DNA from: Myxococcota bacterium
Lineage (GTDB): Bacteria; Myxococcota_C; UBA6777
DNA length: 20,050 nucleotides
Assembly: GCA_023150835.1 (NCBI GenBank)
Contig: JAKLKB010000179.1
Coordinates: 1-20,050 of the forward strand
Direction: 5' to 3'
This document shows, piece by piece, positions 8,022 through 14,461 of the stretch. Below the pieces are notes generated by a model that saw only the letters and a program-made list of their open reading frames with translations, made no database searches and was not told the origin of the DNA. Position 1 is the stretch's first letter; each line of letters starts with the position of its first letter. The translations under genes and the position numbers were made by a program.

Positions 8022-8243
8022 ATGGACGCAAAAGAAAAACAACCGTTGGTGATGGCTCGCAAAGGGCGCATCGAAGAGATGGATCGATCTTTTGATCTGT
8101 ATTTTTGGCAACAGCAAGACGCAACAGCACGTTTTTCTGCTGCGTGGGATTTGGTGCTTTGGGCAGCCAAGGTAAAGGGACAAGATGTCAGTCAACTCCG
8201 ACTTCAAAGAACTGTCTGTTCTTTTCAACGCTTGCCACGTTAA
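8022..8243 (+). CDS. Small antitoxin-like partner of a nucleotidyltransferase
   Basis: The 73-residue product contains MDRSFDLYFWQQQDATARFSAAWDLVL and ends with LRLQRTVCSFQR. This resembles, from memory of the family, small proteins of the form 'RxFDxxFWQxQxxxxRFxAAWxMV...LRLQRxV' encoded directly upstream of AbiEii/MNT-type nucleotidyltransferases. They are thought to be cognate antitoxins or partners. The downstream nucleotidyltransferase frame starts inside this gene (59-bp overlap), as usual for such pairs. ATG 8022 has only a weak ribosome binding site (CTGGA); in-frame ATGs at residues 11 and 20 are alternatives. This gene appears intact although its partner is destroyed. Function is inferred from context only. 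Confidence 0.6.
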   Translation: MDAKEKQPLVMARKGRIEEMDRSFDLYFWQQQDATARFSAAWDLVLWAAKVKGQDVSQLRLQRTVCSFQRLPR

Positions 8244-8298
8244 ATACCTTTTGATCGGCGGTTACGCGGTGATCTACTACGCCGAACCTCGGCACACA
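8185..8298 (+). pseudogene. Truncated AbiEii/MNT-like nucleotidyltransferase (toxin-like)
   Basis: The first 38 codons encode SDFKELSVLFNACHVKYL then LIGGYAVIYYAEPRHT, which matches the N-terminus of small nucleotidyltransferases paired with antitoxin-like proteins. Family members continue directly into a D-x-D catalytic motif (for example 'DLDxWV'). Here the sequence enters a non-coding repeat at 8301 and the catalytic Asp pair never appears. The frame runs on through the repeat to 8706 but encodes unrelated low-complexity residues. No continuation of the domain is visible after the element, so part of the gene was also deleted. It was probably a functional toxin-like partner of the 8022 gene before the insertion. 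Confidence 0.7.
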
Positions 8299-8300
8299 GG

Positions 8301-8461
8301 ACTTACGCAGTTGCCAAAAAAAGCCGTGTTCGCGAACGCCCAAGCGACAGGGTCGTTGTTTTGGAAAACCTGCGATCTGTTCGCCAATACGGGGTCAAGG
8401 GGCGACAGTCTATGGTGGGGCGTGGCGTCACACCCCACAACATCAGCCCAACCGCGTAAGT
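8301..8461 (-). mobile_element. 161-bp MITE-like element, dispersed repeat family 1, copy C
   Basis: The segment is bounded by 13-bp inverted repeats with one mismatch, ACTTACGCAGTTG (8301-8313) and CAACCGCGTAAGT (8449-8461). Read on the minus strand, it contains the family core (8372-8402) with 3 mismatches to copy B, and the CGTTCGCGAACACGG segment shared with copy A. It encodes no transposase. It interrupts the nucleotidyltransferase gene after codon 38-39. I could not find a clear target-site duplication, which fits a later deletion on the right side. This is the best-preserved copy and defines the element ends. Confidence 0.75.
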
Positions 8462-8532
8462 TTTATGATGAGATGCGAAAAATTTTTAATTGGCGCGCCA
8501 TCTTCCAATGTTGGAGACGGTTACGCGGGGCG

Positions 8533-8682
8533 TTATTGTCCGGGTTGAGAGGCGGGTTGAGAGATGGGTTGGGAGGTCGCACCAGAGACGCCGCTGTCGG
8601 ACTTGACACCACGGCAGGCATGCACCGACAAAAAGACGGCGACCACCAGCGCGAGAAAGATCCAGCCATTGATTTTCTGCAT
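8533..8682 (-). CDS. Small lipoprotein, 49 aa
   Basis: A short gene encodes MQKINGWIFLALVVAVFLSV followed by HAC and CRGVKSDSGV..., a clear signal peptide with a lipobox-like V-H-A-C (Cys 23). The mature peptide is only 27 residues, ending in a Ser-Gln-Pro repeat (SQPISQPASQPGQ). AAGGAG lies upstream of the ATG at 8682 with good spacing, which strongly supports the start. Such tiny lipoproteins with Pro-rich tails are common in envelope-rich Gram-negative bacteria. No function can be assigned. It lies between the disrupted toxin-like gene and the phosphopantetheinyl transferase, on the same strand as the latter. Confidence 0.65.
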   Translation of the reverse strand: MQKINGWIFLALVVAVFLSVHACRGVKSDSGVSGATSQPISQPASQPGQ

Positions 8683-8777
8683 TCGTCAAAATCTCCTTGT
8701 GAGTGAAATATCGAACCGATGATGTGGACAAAAACCCCGTGCTCGCGGCATTTCAAGCGGAGCCGTTGTGGGTTTGA

Positions 8778-8854
8778 AACGTATCTGTTCGTCCCGCCAA
8801 CATGGGGTCAAGGGGGCTCGCTCCCTTGTGGGGTTTGGGGCAAAGCCCCATAAA
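8778..8854 (-). repeat. Dispersed repeat family 1, copy D (partial)
   Basis: On the minus strand this segment reads GGGGCTTTGCCCC (8837-8849), CCCCACAAGGGAGCG and then CCCCCTTGACCCCATGTTGGC followed by a GAACAGATAC-like end, matching the core of copies A to C. Only the core is recognisable and the terminal inverted repeats are missing. The GGGGCTTTGCCCC palindrome recurs at 10051-10063. The copy lies just downstream of the phosphopantetheinyl transferase stop. Confidence 0.6.
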
Positions 8855-8901
8855 AACGAGCGAGCAAGAAGCCCCAGCCAACGGAATCACCAAGACGCGC
8901 T

Positions 8902-9867
8902 TCATGGGGAGGGCGTTACAGGTGTTTTGGCTGGGGTGGTGTCGGCGGATGGTCGGGCATGAAGGGCCTCGCGTCCATGCAACAAGCGGACTTGTAAGCC
9001 CCTCGCAGCGGAGTGTGCGACAAGGTGATAGCCGAGATCCCGCGAGGCAGGCAGAGCGCGTTGATCCCGCGAGGCAGGCAGAGCGCGTTCGGCGTCTGGG
9101 AGAGGTGCGAAAAGGCTCGTGGGTTCGATATCTGGGGCGTTGGGGGCGTTGGCTGGGATCTGTTCGGGAGGGATGGGAGCGGTGCTTCCCCACGAGACAG
9201 CAAGGGCGAGGCTGTGGCCTGTGTGGAGTTGTCCCAACGAAAAAGCCCATCGATTCGGATGATCGGATACTTTTCGATCGAAAGACATCGATAACGCAGG
9301 CTGCATCGAGATGTGCAACCATTGGGGTTCGATCGCAAAGCCCATCCCACGAGCTTTCATGTAGGCTTCTTTGAGCGTCCAAAAGGCCGAGAAAAGCTGC
9401 TCTTGTTGGTTTCGTTCGGAGAGTCCAAGAAGGGCAGTGTATTCTTCGGGTACAAAAAACCGCTTGGCGATCCCAAGGATATCTCGTCGAGCATCGATCC
9501 CTTCGACATCAACGCCGAGATCGCCGTGGCTGGTGATGGCACACACCACAAGATCCCGTGAATGCGAGACATTGAAGATCCATGTGGGTTGGAGGCGGGG
9601 ACCGCTGATCCAAGGCCGACCGTGTGTGTCCGTGGTAAAGCGCCATTCTTTGGGCTGGATATCTGCATAAGTCGACAAGGCCGACCGCACCAAACCGCGT
9701 GTCGCCAAGTACATCCGCTGATCTTCGGAGCGCAGAAAGCGCTGTTGTTGGGTGTGCTCTTCAGGAGTCATCCAAGCCCAACATCGCGCACGTTCGACTT
9801 CGTTGAGGTCGGAAGCATACAGCCACCAGAGATCGACTTCTCCGATGCTAGGGATATCTCGTTTCAT
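8902..9867 (-). CDS. Sfp-type 4'-phosphopantetheinyl transferase with C-terminal extension
   Basis: This 321-residue enzyme would transfer the phosphopantetheine arm of coenzyme A to carrier proteins of fatty acid, polyketide or nonribosomal peptide synthesis. The motifs are in the right order: WRFTTDTHGRPWI (75-87), FNVSHS (98-103), GVDVE with metal-binding Asp120 and Glu122 (118-122), and FWTLKEAYMKARG (162-174), whose Glu167 and Lys171 match the W-x-x-KEA-x-x-K motif. The usual domain ends near residue 227 (LALAVSW). The remaining ~95 residues are Pro/Ala/Arg-rich and contain a perfect 9-residue tandem duplication (RALPASRDx twice). ATG 9867 is chosen because GGAGG lies 5 nt upstream; in-frame upstream starts lack that. 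No synthase genes are in the window, so the target carrier protein is unknown. Confidence 0.9.
   Translation of the reverse strand: MKRDIPSIGEVDLWWLYASDLNEVERARCWAWMTPEEHTQQQRFLRSEDQRMYLATRGLVRSALSTYADIQPKEWRFTTDTHGRPWISGPRLQPTWIFNVSHSRDLVVCAITSHGDLGVDVEGIDARRDILGIAKRFFVPEEYTALLGLSERNQQEQLFSAFWTLKEAYMKARGMGFAIEPQWLHISMQPALSMSFDRKVSDHPNRWAFSLGQLHTGHSLALAVSWGSTAPIPPEQIPANAPNAPDIEPTSLFAPLPDAERALPASRDQRALPASRDLGYHLVAHSAARGLQVRLLHGREALHARPSADTTPAKTPVTPSP
9036..9089. repeat. 27-bp tandem duplication inside the phosphopantetheinyl transferase gene
   Basis: Two perfect copies (9036-9062, 9063-9089), each beginning GATCCCGCGAGGCAGGCAGA and ending GCGCGTT, keep the reading frame and duplicate nine residues of the C-terminal extension. 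Perfect identity implies a recent event. It lies outside the catalytic domain. Confidence 0.95.
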
Positions 9868-10102
9868 TTCAACCTCCGTGGTTGTCCGCATGGAAGACCT
9901 CTTTGACACGTCTTCTCTCGGTGGATCTGTTCGCTGGTGATCTTTGACGAGAGAGCTGAAAATAGGTTGATGAACTCTTCGATGTTTGTAAACGTCTGAG
10001 CGACGCGATCACGCCTTTTTCGATAGGAGCGGCGCGTTGGATGGTGTTGTGGGGCTTTGCCCCGTAGGCGTTAGGTGAAGCGGAGGAAAGCCCCCCACCC
10101 CG

Positions 10103-10126
10103 CCCTCCCCCGTGAACAGGGGAGGG
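10103..10126. repeat. Perfect 8-bp GC hairpin
   Basis: CCCTCCCC (10103-10110) and GGGGAGGG (10119-10126) form a perfect stem with the loop CGTGAACA. It is not followed by a T-run, so it is not a classical terminator. It lies between the two copies of a 23-bp direct repeat (10059-10081 and 10205-10227). Confidence 0.8.
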
Positions 10127-10301
10127 AGCGAAAGTCGGAAGCCTCGGGGATTTTGTTTTTTCATGACGCACGCTGTATGCACGAAATGCAGACGCTGCCC
10201 GTTCGCCCCGTAGGCGTTAGGTGAAGCCACAGCTAGCCCTCTTACACGGGTACAAAACGCGGGCATCACGCAGAGGATATCGAAAAGAAGAGTCCACGAA
10301 A

Positions 10302-10346
10302 AGCACGGAAAGTACGGAAAGTACGGAAAGTACGGAAAGTACGGAA
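10302..10346. repeat. Five tandem 9-bp units AGTACGGAA
   Basis: Four perfect copies of AGTACGGAA (10311-10346) are preceded by one variant, AGCACGGAA (10302-10310). A weaker related piece (AGTCCACGAA) precedes them. The array ends 28 bp before the TTG start of the zinc-ribbon regulator, so it sits where a promoter or operator would be expected. Confidence 0.95.
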
Positions 10347-10374
10347 ATAAGCCTTATTTGCTACGGAGAAAATT

Positions 10375-10710
10375 TTGCACAAGCCCCTCGAACCCAAAGC
10401 CCCGCCGAAACGAGAGCAGACACCCCGACAGATCTTGATCGATCTGCTCAGTGCGCAATCTTATGATGTTCGCCAGATCTCCAAAGAAGCCCATCTTTCC
10501 GAGCGCGATGTGATCTACCATCTCGAAGAGCTGCAATGCAGCCTCAAAAAAAGCCCGATGCGCTTGTTGATCGAACCCGCACGTTGCCTAAGCTGTGGAT
10601 ATGTCTTTGAAACACGCGAACGCTTTCAAAAACCCGGGCGTTGCCCCTCATGCAAAGCACAGCGGATCTCCCAGCCGCAGTTTTCCCTTCATACCTCCGA
10701 AACGGACTAG
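10375..10710 (+). CDS. Predicted transcriptional regulator, HTH plus zinc ribbon (COG3357-like)
   Basis: This 111-residue protein has an N-terminal winged-helix-like region (residues 19-56, RQILIDLLSAQSYDVRQISK, then ERDVIYHLEEL) and a C-terminal zinc ribbon with two CxxC pairs (Cys71/Cys74 in ARCLSCGYVF and Cys90/Cys93 in GRCPSCKAQ). The phrase 'LLIEPARCLSCGYVF...KPGRCPSCKAQRI' is characteristic of small HTH/Zn-ribbon predicted regulators. Targets are unknown. The start is TTG 10375, supported by GGAG at 10365-10368 with 6-nt spacing and by lack of an ATG before residue ~62. A 9-bp tandem array lies just upstream. Its stop is 19 bp from the convergent end of the SMP-30-like gene. Confidence 0.8.
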   Translation: MHKPLEPKAPPKREQTPRQILIDLLSAQSYDVRQISKEAHLSERDVIYHLEELQCSLKKSPMRLLIEPARCLSCGYVFETRERFQKPGRCPSCKAQRISQPQFSLHTSETD

Positions 10711-10729
10711 AGTTTTGGAGATAGAGAGA

Positions 10730-11860
10730 TTAAGGCTTGCGAGGGAGGGCGGCGATCCCGTGGGCGTGGTGGTAGATCTGGCCGAAGTAGAGGCGGTTGT
10801 TGTGTTCGATGACGCTGGTGACGTTGGAGAGGGTGCGGCCTGTGGGATCTTGGAGGGTTTCGGTGATCTTGCCGTTGGCATCGAGGTGTAAGGCGTAACC
10901 GTGGCGTTGTGCGGCGGGGCGCATCCACGAAGGGAGCGCAAAGACGAGGCGTTTGAGTCGGGGGTGAGGATGAAGCCATTGATCGAGCAGAGAGACCCGT
11001 GTGGAAGCGAGGGCGACCCACAAGCCGCCGTTGGGGCTGCGGCTGATGTTGTCGGGAAAACCGGGAAGATTCTCTGCGAAGACGTCCACCTTTCCAGCTT
11101 TGGGGCCACGTCGCCAATAGCGCAAGATGCGGTAGCGTGCGGTTTCAGCGATCCAGATCGAGGCTCCGTCGGGAGCCAAGGCGACGCCGTTTGCAAAGTA
11201 CAGCCCGTCCAAGAGTAGCCTGATCTGGCCCGTACGCAGATCATAGCGGAAGAGACGGCCACTTCCGACGCCTGAGGCGATATCAAGGCGATGTTCCTCA
11301 AAGATGCCGACCAGTCGGCTTGCATCGGTGAAGAAAAGGGCTTGGGCTTGGGGATCGAGATCGATCTCGTTGAGGAAGCGAAAGGGCTTGCCTTGGTAAC
11401 CTGTAAGCAGGGTTTTGATCTGTCCGTTTGGAGAGATCGCCAGCAAGCCTTTGATCGCATCGGCAAGATAGAGCGTGCCCTCTTTTGAAAAGACCATCCC
11501 AAGGGGGCGTCCGCCTGTTTTGGCGAACAATGTTGGCTTTGCGACTACAGCGTCTTTTGTAGAGGCCGAGGCAAGGGCGGAATCGAAGCGCCAGATCGTT
11601 CCGTCGATGCAGCCCGTGTAGAGGCGTCCTTGGGGATCGAAGGCGATATCTTCGGCTTCTTTGACGATATCTTTTCCGAGCCATCGGACTTTTTGAAGGC
11701 GGGTGTTGGGAGCCAAGACACCCTGTGCAAGGGGGGCTTGGGGTGGTTCCCATGCCGACATCTGCGGGGCGTTTTGGTAAAGGACGGCGGTGTAGATCAC
11801 AAACGCCAGTCCAGCGAGCAAGGGCGCACCAAGTAGAAACTTGCGAGACGATCGAGACAT
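10730..11860 (-). CDS. Membrane-anchored SMP-30/strictosidine synthase-like beta-propeller
   Basis: The 376-residue protein has an N-terminal membrane anchor or uncleaved signal (KFLLGAPLLAGLAFVIYTAVL) and then a six-bladed propeller typical of the SMP-30/gluconolactonase and APMAP/strictosidine-synthase group. Recognisable blade segments are AEDIAFDPQGRLYTG, PLGMVFSKEGTLYLAD, FLNEIDLDPQAQALFFTDAS, FANGVALAPDGASIWIAE and GFPDNISRSPNGGLWVALAS. The FPDN and NGVA segments provide the Asn/Asp that usually coordinate the central metal. It is probably a periplasmic hydrolase, perhaps a lactonase or esterase; the substrate is unknown. ATG 11860 starts 2 bp after the stop of the preceding dehydrogenase-like gene, so it is the last gene of the deoC operon. 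That context hints at sugar or aldehyde metabolism but does not prove it. Confidence 0.85.
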   Translation of the reverse strand: MSRSSRKFLLGAPLLAGLAFVIYTAVLYQNAPQMSAWEPPQAPLAQGVLAPNTRLQKVRWLGKDIVKEAEDIAFDPQGRLYTGCIDGTIWRFDSALASASTKDAVVAKPTLFAKTGGRPLGMVFSKEGTLYLADAIKGLLAISPNGQIKTLLTGYQGKPFRFLNEIDLDPQAQALFFTDASRLVGIFEEHRLDIASGVGSGRLFRYDLRTGQIRLLLDGLYFANGVALAPDGASIWIAETARYRILRYWRRGPKAGKVDVFAENLPGFPDNISRSPNGGLWVALASTRVSLLDQWLHPHPRLKRLVFALPSWMRPAAQRHGYALHLDANGKITETLQDPTGRTLSNVTSVIEHNNRLYFGQIYHHAHGIAALPRKP

Positions 11861-11862
11861 GA

Positions 11863-12948
11863 TCAAACCCCGATGGGATGCCAAGCGGTTTTCCACTCGA
11901 CGAAGGGGAGGATGGAGTAGAGGCTTTGTTGGCGTTCAGAACACCACGCATCGAGGGTTTGGGGTTGTTCAAAGAAGTGAACGCGCTTGACACTTTCGCA
12001 GGCGGCGAGCTGGATGGCGCGGTCTTGGGCTTCGTTGCCACCGCAGCTTGCGATAGCGTTGATGTCCATGTGGCCGGCTGCGTGGGGAAGAAGTTCGTCG
12101 CGTAGCCCTGTAAGGATATTAACGACACCGCCCGGGAAGTCGGAGGTGGCCAAGATCTCGGAAAGCTCGATAGCGACGGTGGGAGCGTTGTTTTCGACGA
12201 GTACCACACAGGTATTGCCAGACAAGATCACAGGGGCGATCAGGGAGACAAGACCAAGCAGCGGTGCGTTGGTGGGGGCAAAGATCGCGACAACGCCCGT
12301 CGGTTCGGGGAGAGTGAAATTAAAGAATGAAGAAGCGACGGGGTTGACGGAGCTGAGGACTTGGACGTATTTGTCGGTCCAACCTGCGTACCAAAACATC
12401 CGATCTGCGGCGGCGTCGACTTCTTGAGTAGCTTCGGAGGCGGAGAGATGGGCGTGTTCTTGAAGTCGAGCGATCAGGCTTTCTCGGCGGGCATCGATCA
12501 TCTCGGCGGCACGGAACAGGATCTGCCCGCGATTGAAGGCGCTTCGAGTTGCCCAAGGGGTCTGTGCGCTGCGTGCAGCCGAGACGGCATCACGCAGATC
12601 TTTTCGGGAGGCGCGCACATAGTGTGTCACGAGATCTCCTTCTGCGTTGTGGAGGCCCAAGACACGGCCTTGTTCGGAGCGAATAAACTTTCCGCCAACC
12701 CACATCTTGTAGGTTTTGTGGACCATCAAGCGCCCGTTGTCTGTGCGTCCTCCGCCGACGAGTCGGTGGTCGTTGGGCGCAGAGGCGGTGGAGCGTGCGG
12801 TGGGAGGCGGGCTTGCGCTCTTGGCTTGCGCTTTGGAGGCGGCGGAACCTTCGGATCCGTTGGTCTGTTCGGCGTTTGGGATGGTGGCCGCCTCTGGGGA
12901 TTTTTTCTGTGTGGTGTCCGTGGATTTTTTCTTTTGGGTTTGAGTCAT
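11863..12948 (-). CDS. Half-length aldehyde dehydrogenase without catalytic residues
   Basis: The 361-residue protein has an Ala/Ser/Lys-rich N-terminal stretch (1-75) and then an aldehyde dehydrogenase fold (TYKMWVGGKFIRS, RNAV-like repeats, VDAAADRMFWYAGWTDK, PEPTGVVAIFAPTNAPLLG, DFPGGVVNILTG). It stops just before the segment that would carry the ELGGK glutamate and the catalytic cysteine (GxxCCAGSR), so it cannot perform the usual reaction. The same half-length partner is encoded after a full aldehyde dehydrogenase next to deoC in actinobacteria, and the pair resembles the two halves of ALDH16A1, whose second domain is degenerate. This is therefore likely a structural partner of the neighbouring enzyme. 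It starts with TGATG overlapping the previous stop by 1 nt, with GGAGG upstream. Confidence 0.85.
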   Translation of the reverse strand: MTQTQKKKSTDTTQKKSPEAATIPNAEQTNGSEGSAASKAQAKSASPPPTARSTASAPNDHRLVGGGRTDNGRLMVHKTYKMWVGGKFIRSEQGRVLGLHNAEGDLVTHYVRASRKDLRDAVSAARSAQTPWATRSAFNRGQILFRAAEMIDARRESLIARLQEHAHLSASEATQEVDAAADRMFWYAGWTDKYVQVLSSVNPVASSFFNFTLPEPTGVVAIFAPTNAPLLGLVSLIAPVILSGNTCVVLVENNAPTVAIELSEILATSDFPGGVVNILTGLRDELLPHAAGHMDINAIASCGGNEAQDRAIQLAACESVKRVHFFEQPQTLDAWCSERQQSLYSILPFVEWKTAWHPIGV

Positions 12949-14438
12949 CAGCGCACCTCCAAGTAGGGCTTGAGGCCGTGTAATCCGCCCTCTCGACCAA
13001 AGCCGCTTTCTTTGTAGCCACCAAAAGGACTGGCGGGATCGAACTGGTTGTAGGTATTGCCCCACACGACGCCTGCGCGGATCGCGCCTGCTACAGAAAA
13101 GAGTTTGCTGCCTTTGTCGCTCCAGATCCCTGCGCTGAGACCGTAGGGGCTGTTGTTGGCTTTTTTCAGAGCTTCGTCGGGTGTGCGGAAGGTAAGAACC
13201 GAAAGGACGGGCCCAAAGATCTCTTCTTGGGCGATGCGATGGGATTGTGAAACTTCGGTAAAGACGGTGGGTCGGAAGAAAAAGCCGCGAGAAGGGAGGT
13301 TGCAAGTGCTTTGATGGATGTGTGCGCCTTCGTCGATGCCGCTTTGGACGAGTTCGTGGATCTTGTCGAGTTGTGCGCGGGAATTGATGGCACCGACATC
13401 GGTGTTTTTGTCGAGCGGGTCGCCGACGCGGAGGCTTTCCATGCGGAGGCGTAGTTTTTGGATGACTTCTTTGGCGACGCTTTCTTGGACCAAGAGGCGA
13501 GAGCCTGCGCAGCAGACGTGGCCTTGGTTAAAGAAGATGCCTTGGATGATGCCTTCGACGGCTTGATCGAGGGGGGCGTCTTCAAAGATGATGTTGGCGC
13601 CCTTGCCACCGAGTTCAAGGGTGAGGCGTTTACGGGTTCCAGCGATGGCGCGTTGGATGATCTTTCCGACTTCGGTGGAGCCTGTGAAGGCGACCTTGTC
13701 GATATCGGGGTGTTTGACGATGGCGGCCCCTGTGCGCCCTGCGCCGTTGACGATATTGACGACGCCTGCGGGGAGATCGGCTTCTTGGCAGAGTTCGGCC
13801 AGTTTCATGGCGGTGAGGGGAGTGGTTTCGGCGGGCTTGAGGACGACGGAGTTTCCCGCAGCAAGGGCAGGAGCGAGTTTCCATGCGGCCATTAGCAGCG
13901 GGAAGTTCCACGGGATGACTTGTCCAGCAACGCCGATGGAAGAGACGGTTGCTCCCGGGAATGCGTAGTGAAGCTTGTCTGCCCACCCTGCATAATAGAG
14001 GAAGTGTGCGGCAACAAGGGGGAGATCGACATCACGTGATTCTTTGATCGGCTTTCCTCCGTCCATCGACTCCAAGATCGCCAGTTCACGGGCATTTTCT
14101 TGGATCAGGCGACCCAAGCGGTAGATGTACTTTGCGCGTTCTGCGGGTTTCATCTTGCCCCATACACCGGCGTAGGCGGCGCGGGCGGATTGGACGGCTT
14201 GATCGACTTCGGCTTCGTCTGCGGCTGCAAACTCGGCGATGACTTCTTCGGTGGCGGGGTTGATCGAGGGGAAGTGGTCTTTTCCTTCGACAAAGCGACC
14301 GTTGATGAAGTGGCCGTAGCGTTGGGCATAACGCACATGGTCGGTGCTTTCGGGGGAGGGGGCGTATCCCCAAAGGTCTCCAAACAACAGACCCGCCATG
14401 TCGCGAGAATGGGCTTGTTCGTTGGTTTTGGTGGTCAT
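12948..14438 (-). CDS. Aldehyde dehydrogenase (NAD(P)+-dependent, ALDH16-like first domain)
   Basis: This 496-residue full-length aldehyde dehydrogenase oxidises an aldehyde to an acid with NAD(P)+. Visible key features are the oxyanion-site Asn178 (PWNFP), Lys201 (KPAETTP), FTGSTEVGK (251-259, cofactor loop), Glu275 (LELGGKG) and Cys309 (GHVCCAGSR, the catalytic position). The stretch ESMDGGKPIKESRDVDLPLV (123-142) is typical of the ALDH16 and betaine aldehyde dehydrogenase types. Between deoC and the half-length partner, a role in oxidising acetaldehyde from deoxyribose-5-phosphate cleavage is likely but inferred. ATG 14438 has GGAG 9 nt upstream. A TTG at 14465 overlapping the deoC stop is an alternative start. 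Confidence 0.95.
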   Translation of the reverse strand: MTTKTNEQAHSRDMAGLLFGDLWGYAPSPESTDHVRYAQRYGHFINGRFVEGKDHFPSINPATEEVIAEFAAADEAEVDQAVQSARAAYAGVWGKMKPAERAKYIYRLGRLIQENARELAILESMDGGKPIKESRDVDLPLVAAHFLYYAGWADKLHYAFPGATVSSIGVAGQVIPWNFPLLMAAWKLAPALAAGNSVVLKPAETTPLTAMKLAELCQEADLPAGVVNIVNGAGRTGAAIVKHPDIDKVAFTGSTEVGKIIQRAIAGTRKRLTLELGGKGANIIFEDAPLDQAVEGIIQGIFFNQGHVCCAGSRLLVQESVAKEVIQKLRLRMESLRVGDPLDKNTDVGAINSRAQLDKIHELVQSGIDEGAHIHQSTCNLPSRGFFFRPTVFTEVSQSHRIAQEEIFGPVLSVLTFRTPDEALKKANNSPYGLSAGIWSDKGSKLFSVAGAIRAGVVWGNTYNQFDPASPFGGYKESGFGREGGLHGLKPYLEVR

Positions 14439-14461
14439 CTTTACGTTCTCCGCAGCCGTGT

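Larger units (their letters stand above)
9868..10374. other. Repeat-rich divergent intergenic region
   Basis: No gene is supported in these ~500 bp between two divergently transcribed genes. It contains: GGGGCTTTGCCCC (10051-10063), shared with repeat copy D; a perfect 23-bp direct repeat (GCCCCGTAGGCGTTAGGTGA plus AGC) at 10059-10081 and 10205-10227; a strong hairpin CCCTCCCC-8 nt-GGGGAGGG at 10103-10126; and five 9-bp units at 10302-10346. Promoters for both flanking genes must lie here or within the repeats, but I could not identify them. Confidence 0.7.

Noticed and set aside
8753-8905. Possible 50-aa peptide starting at ATG 8905 (MKRVLVIPLAGAS...), overlapping the phosphopantetheinyl transferase stop by ATGA
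   Set aside because: No ribosome binding site, and most of it lies within repeat copy D.
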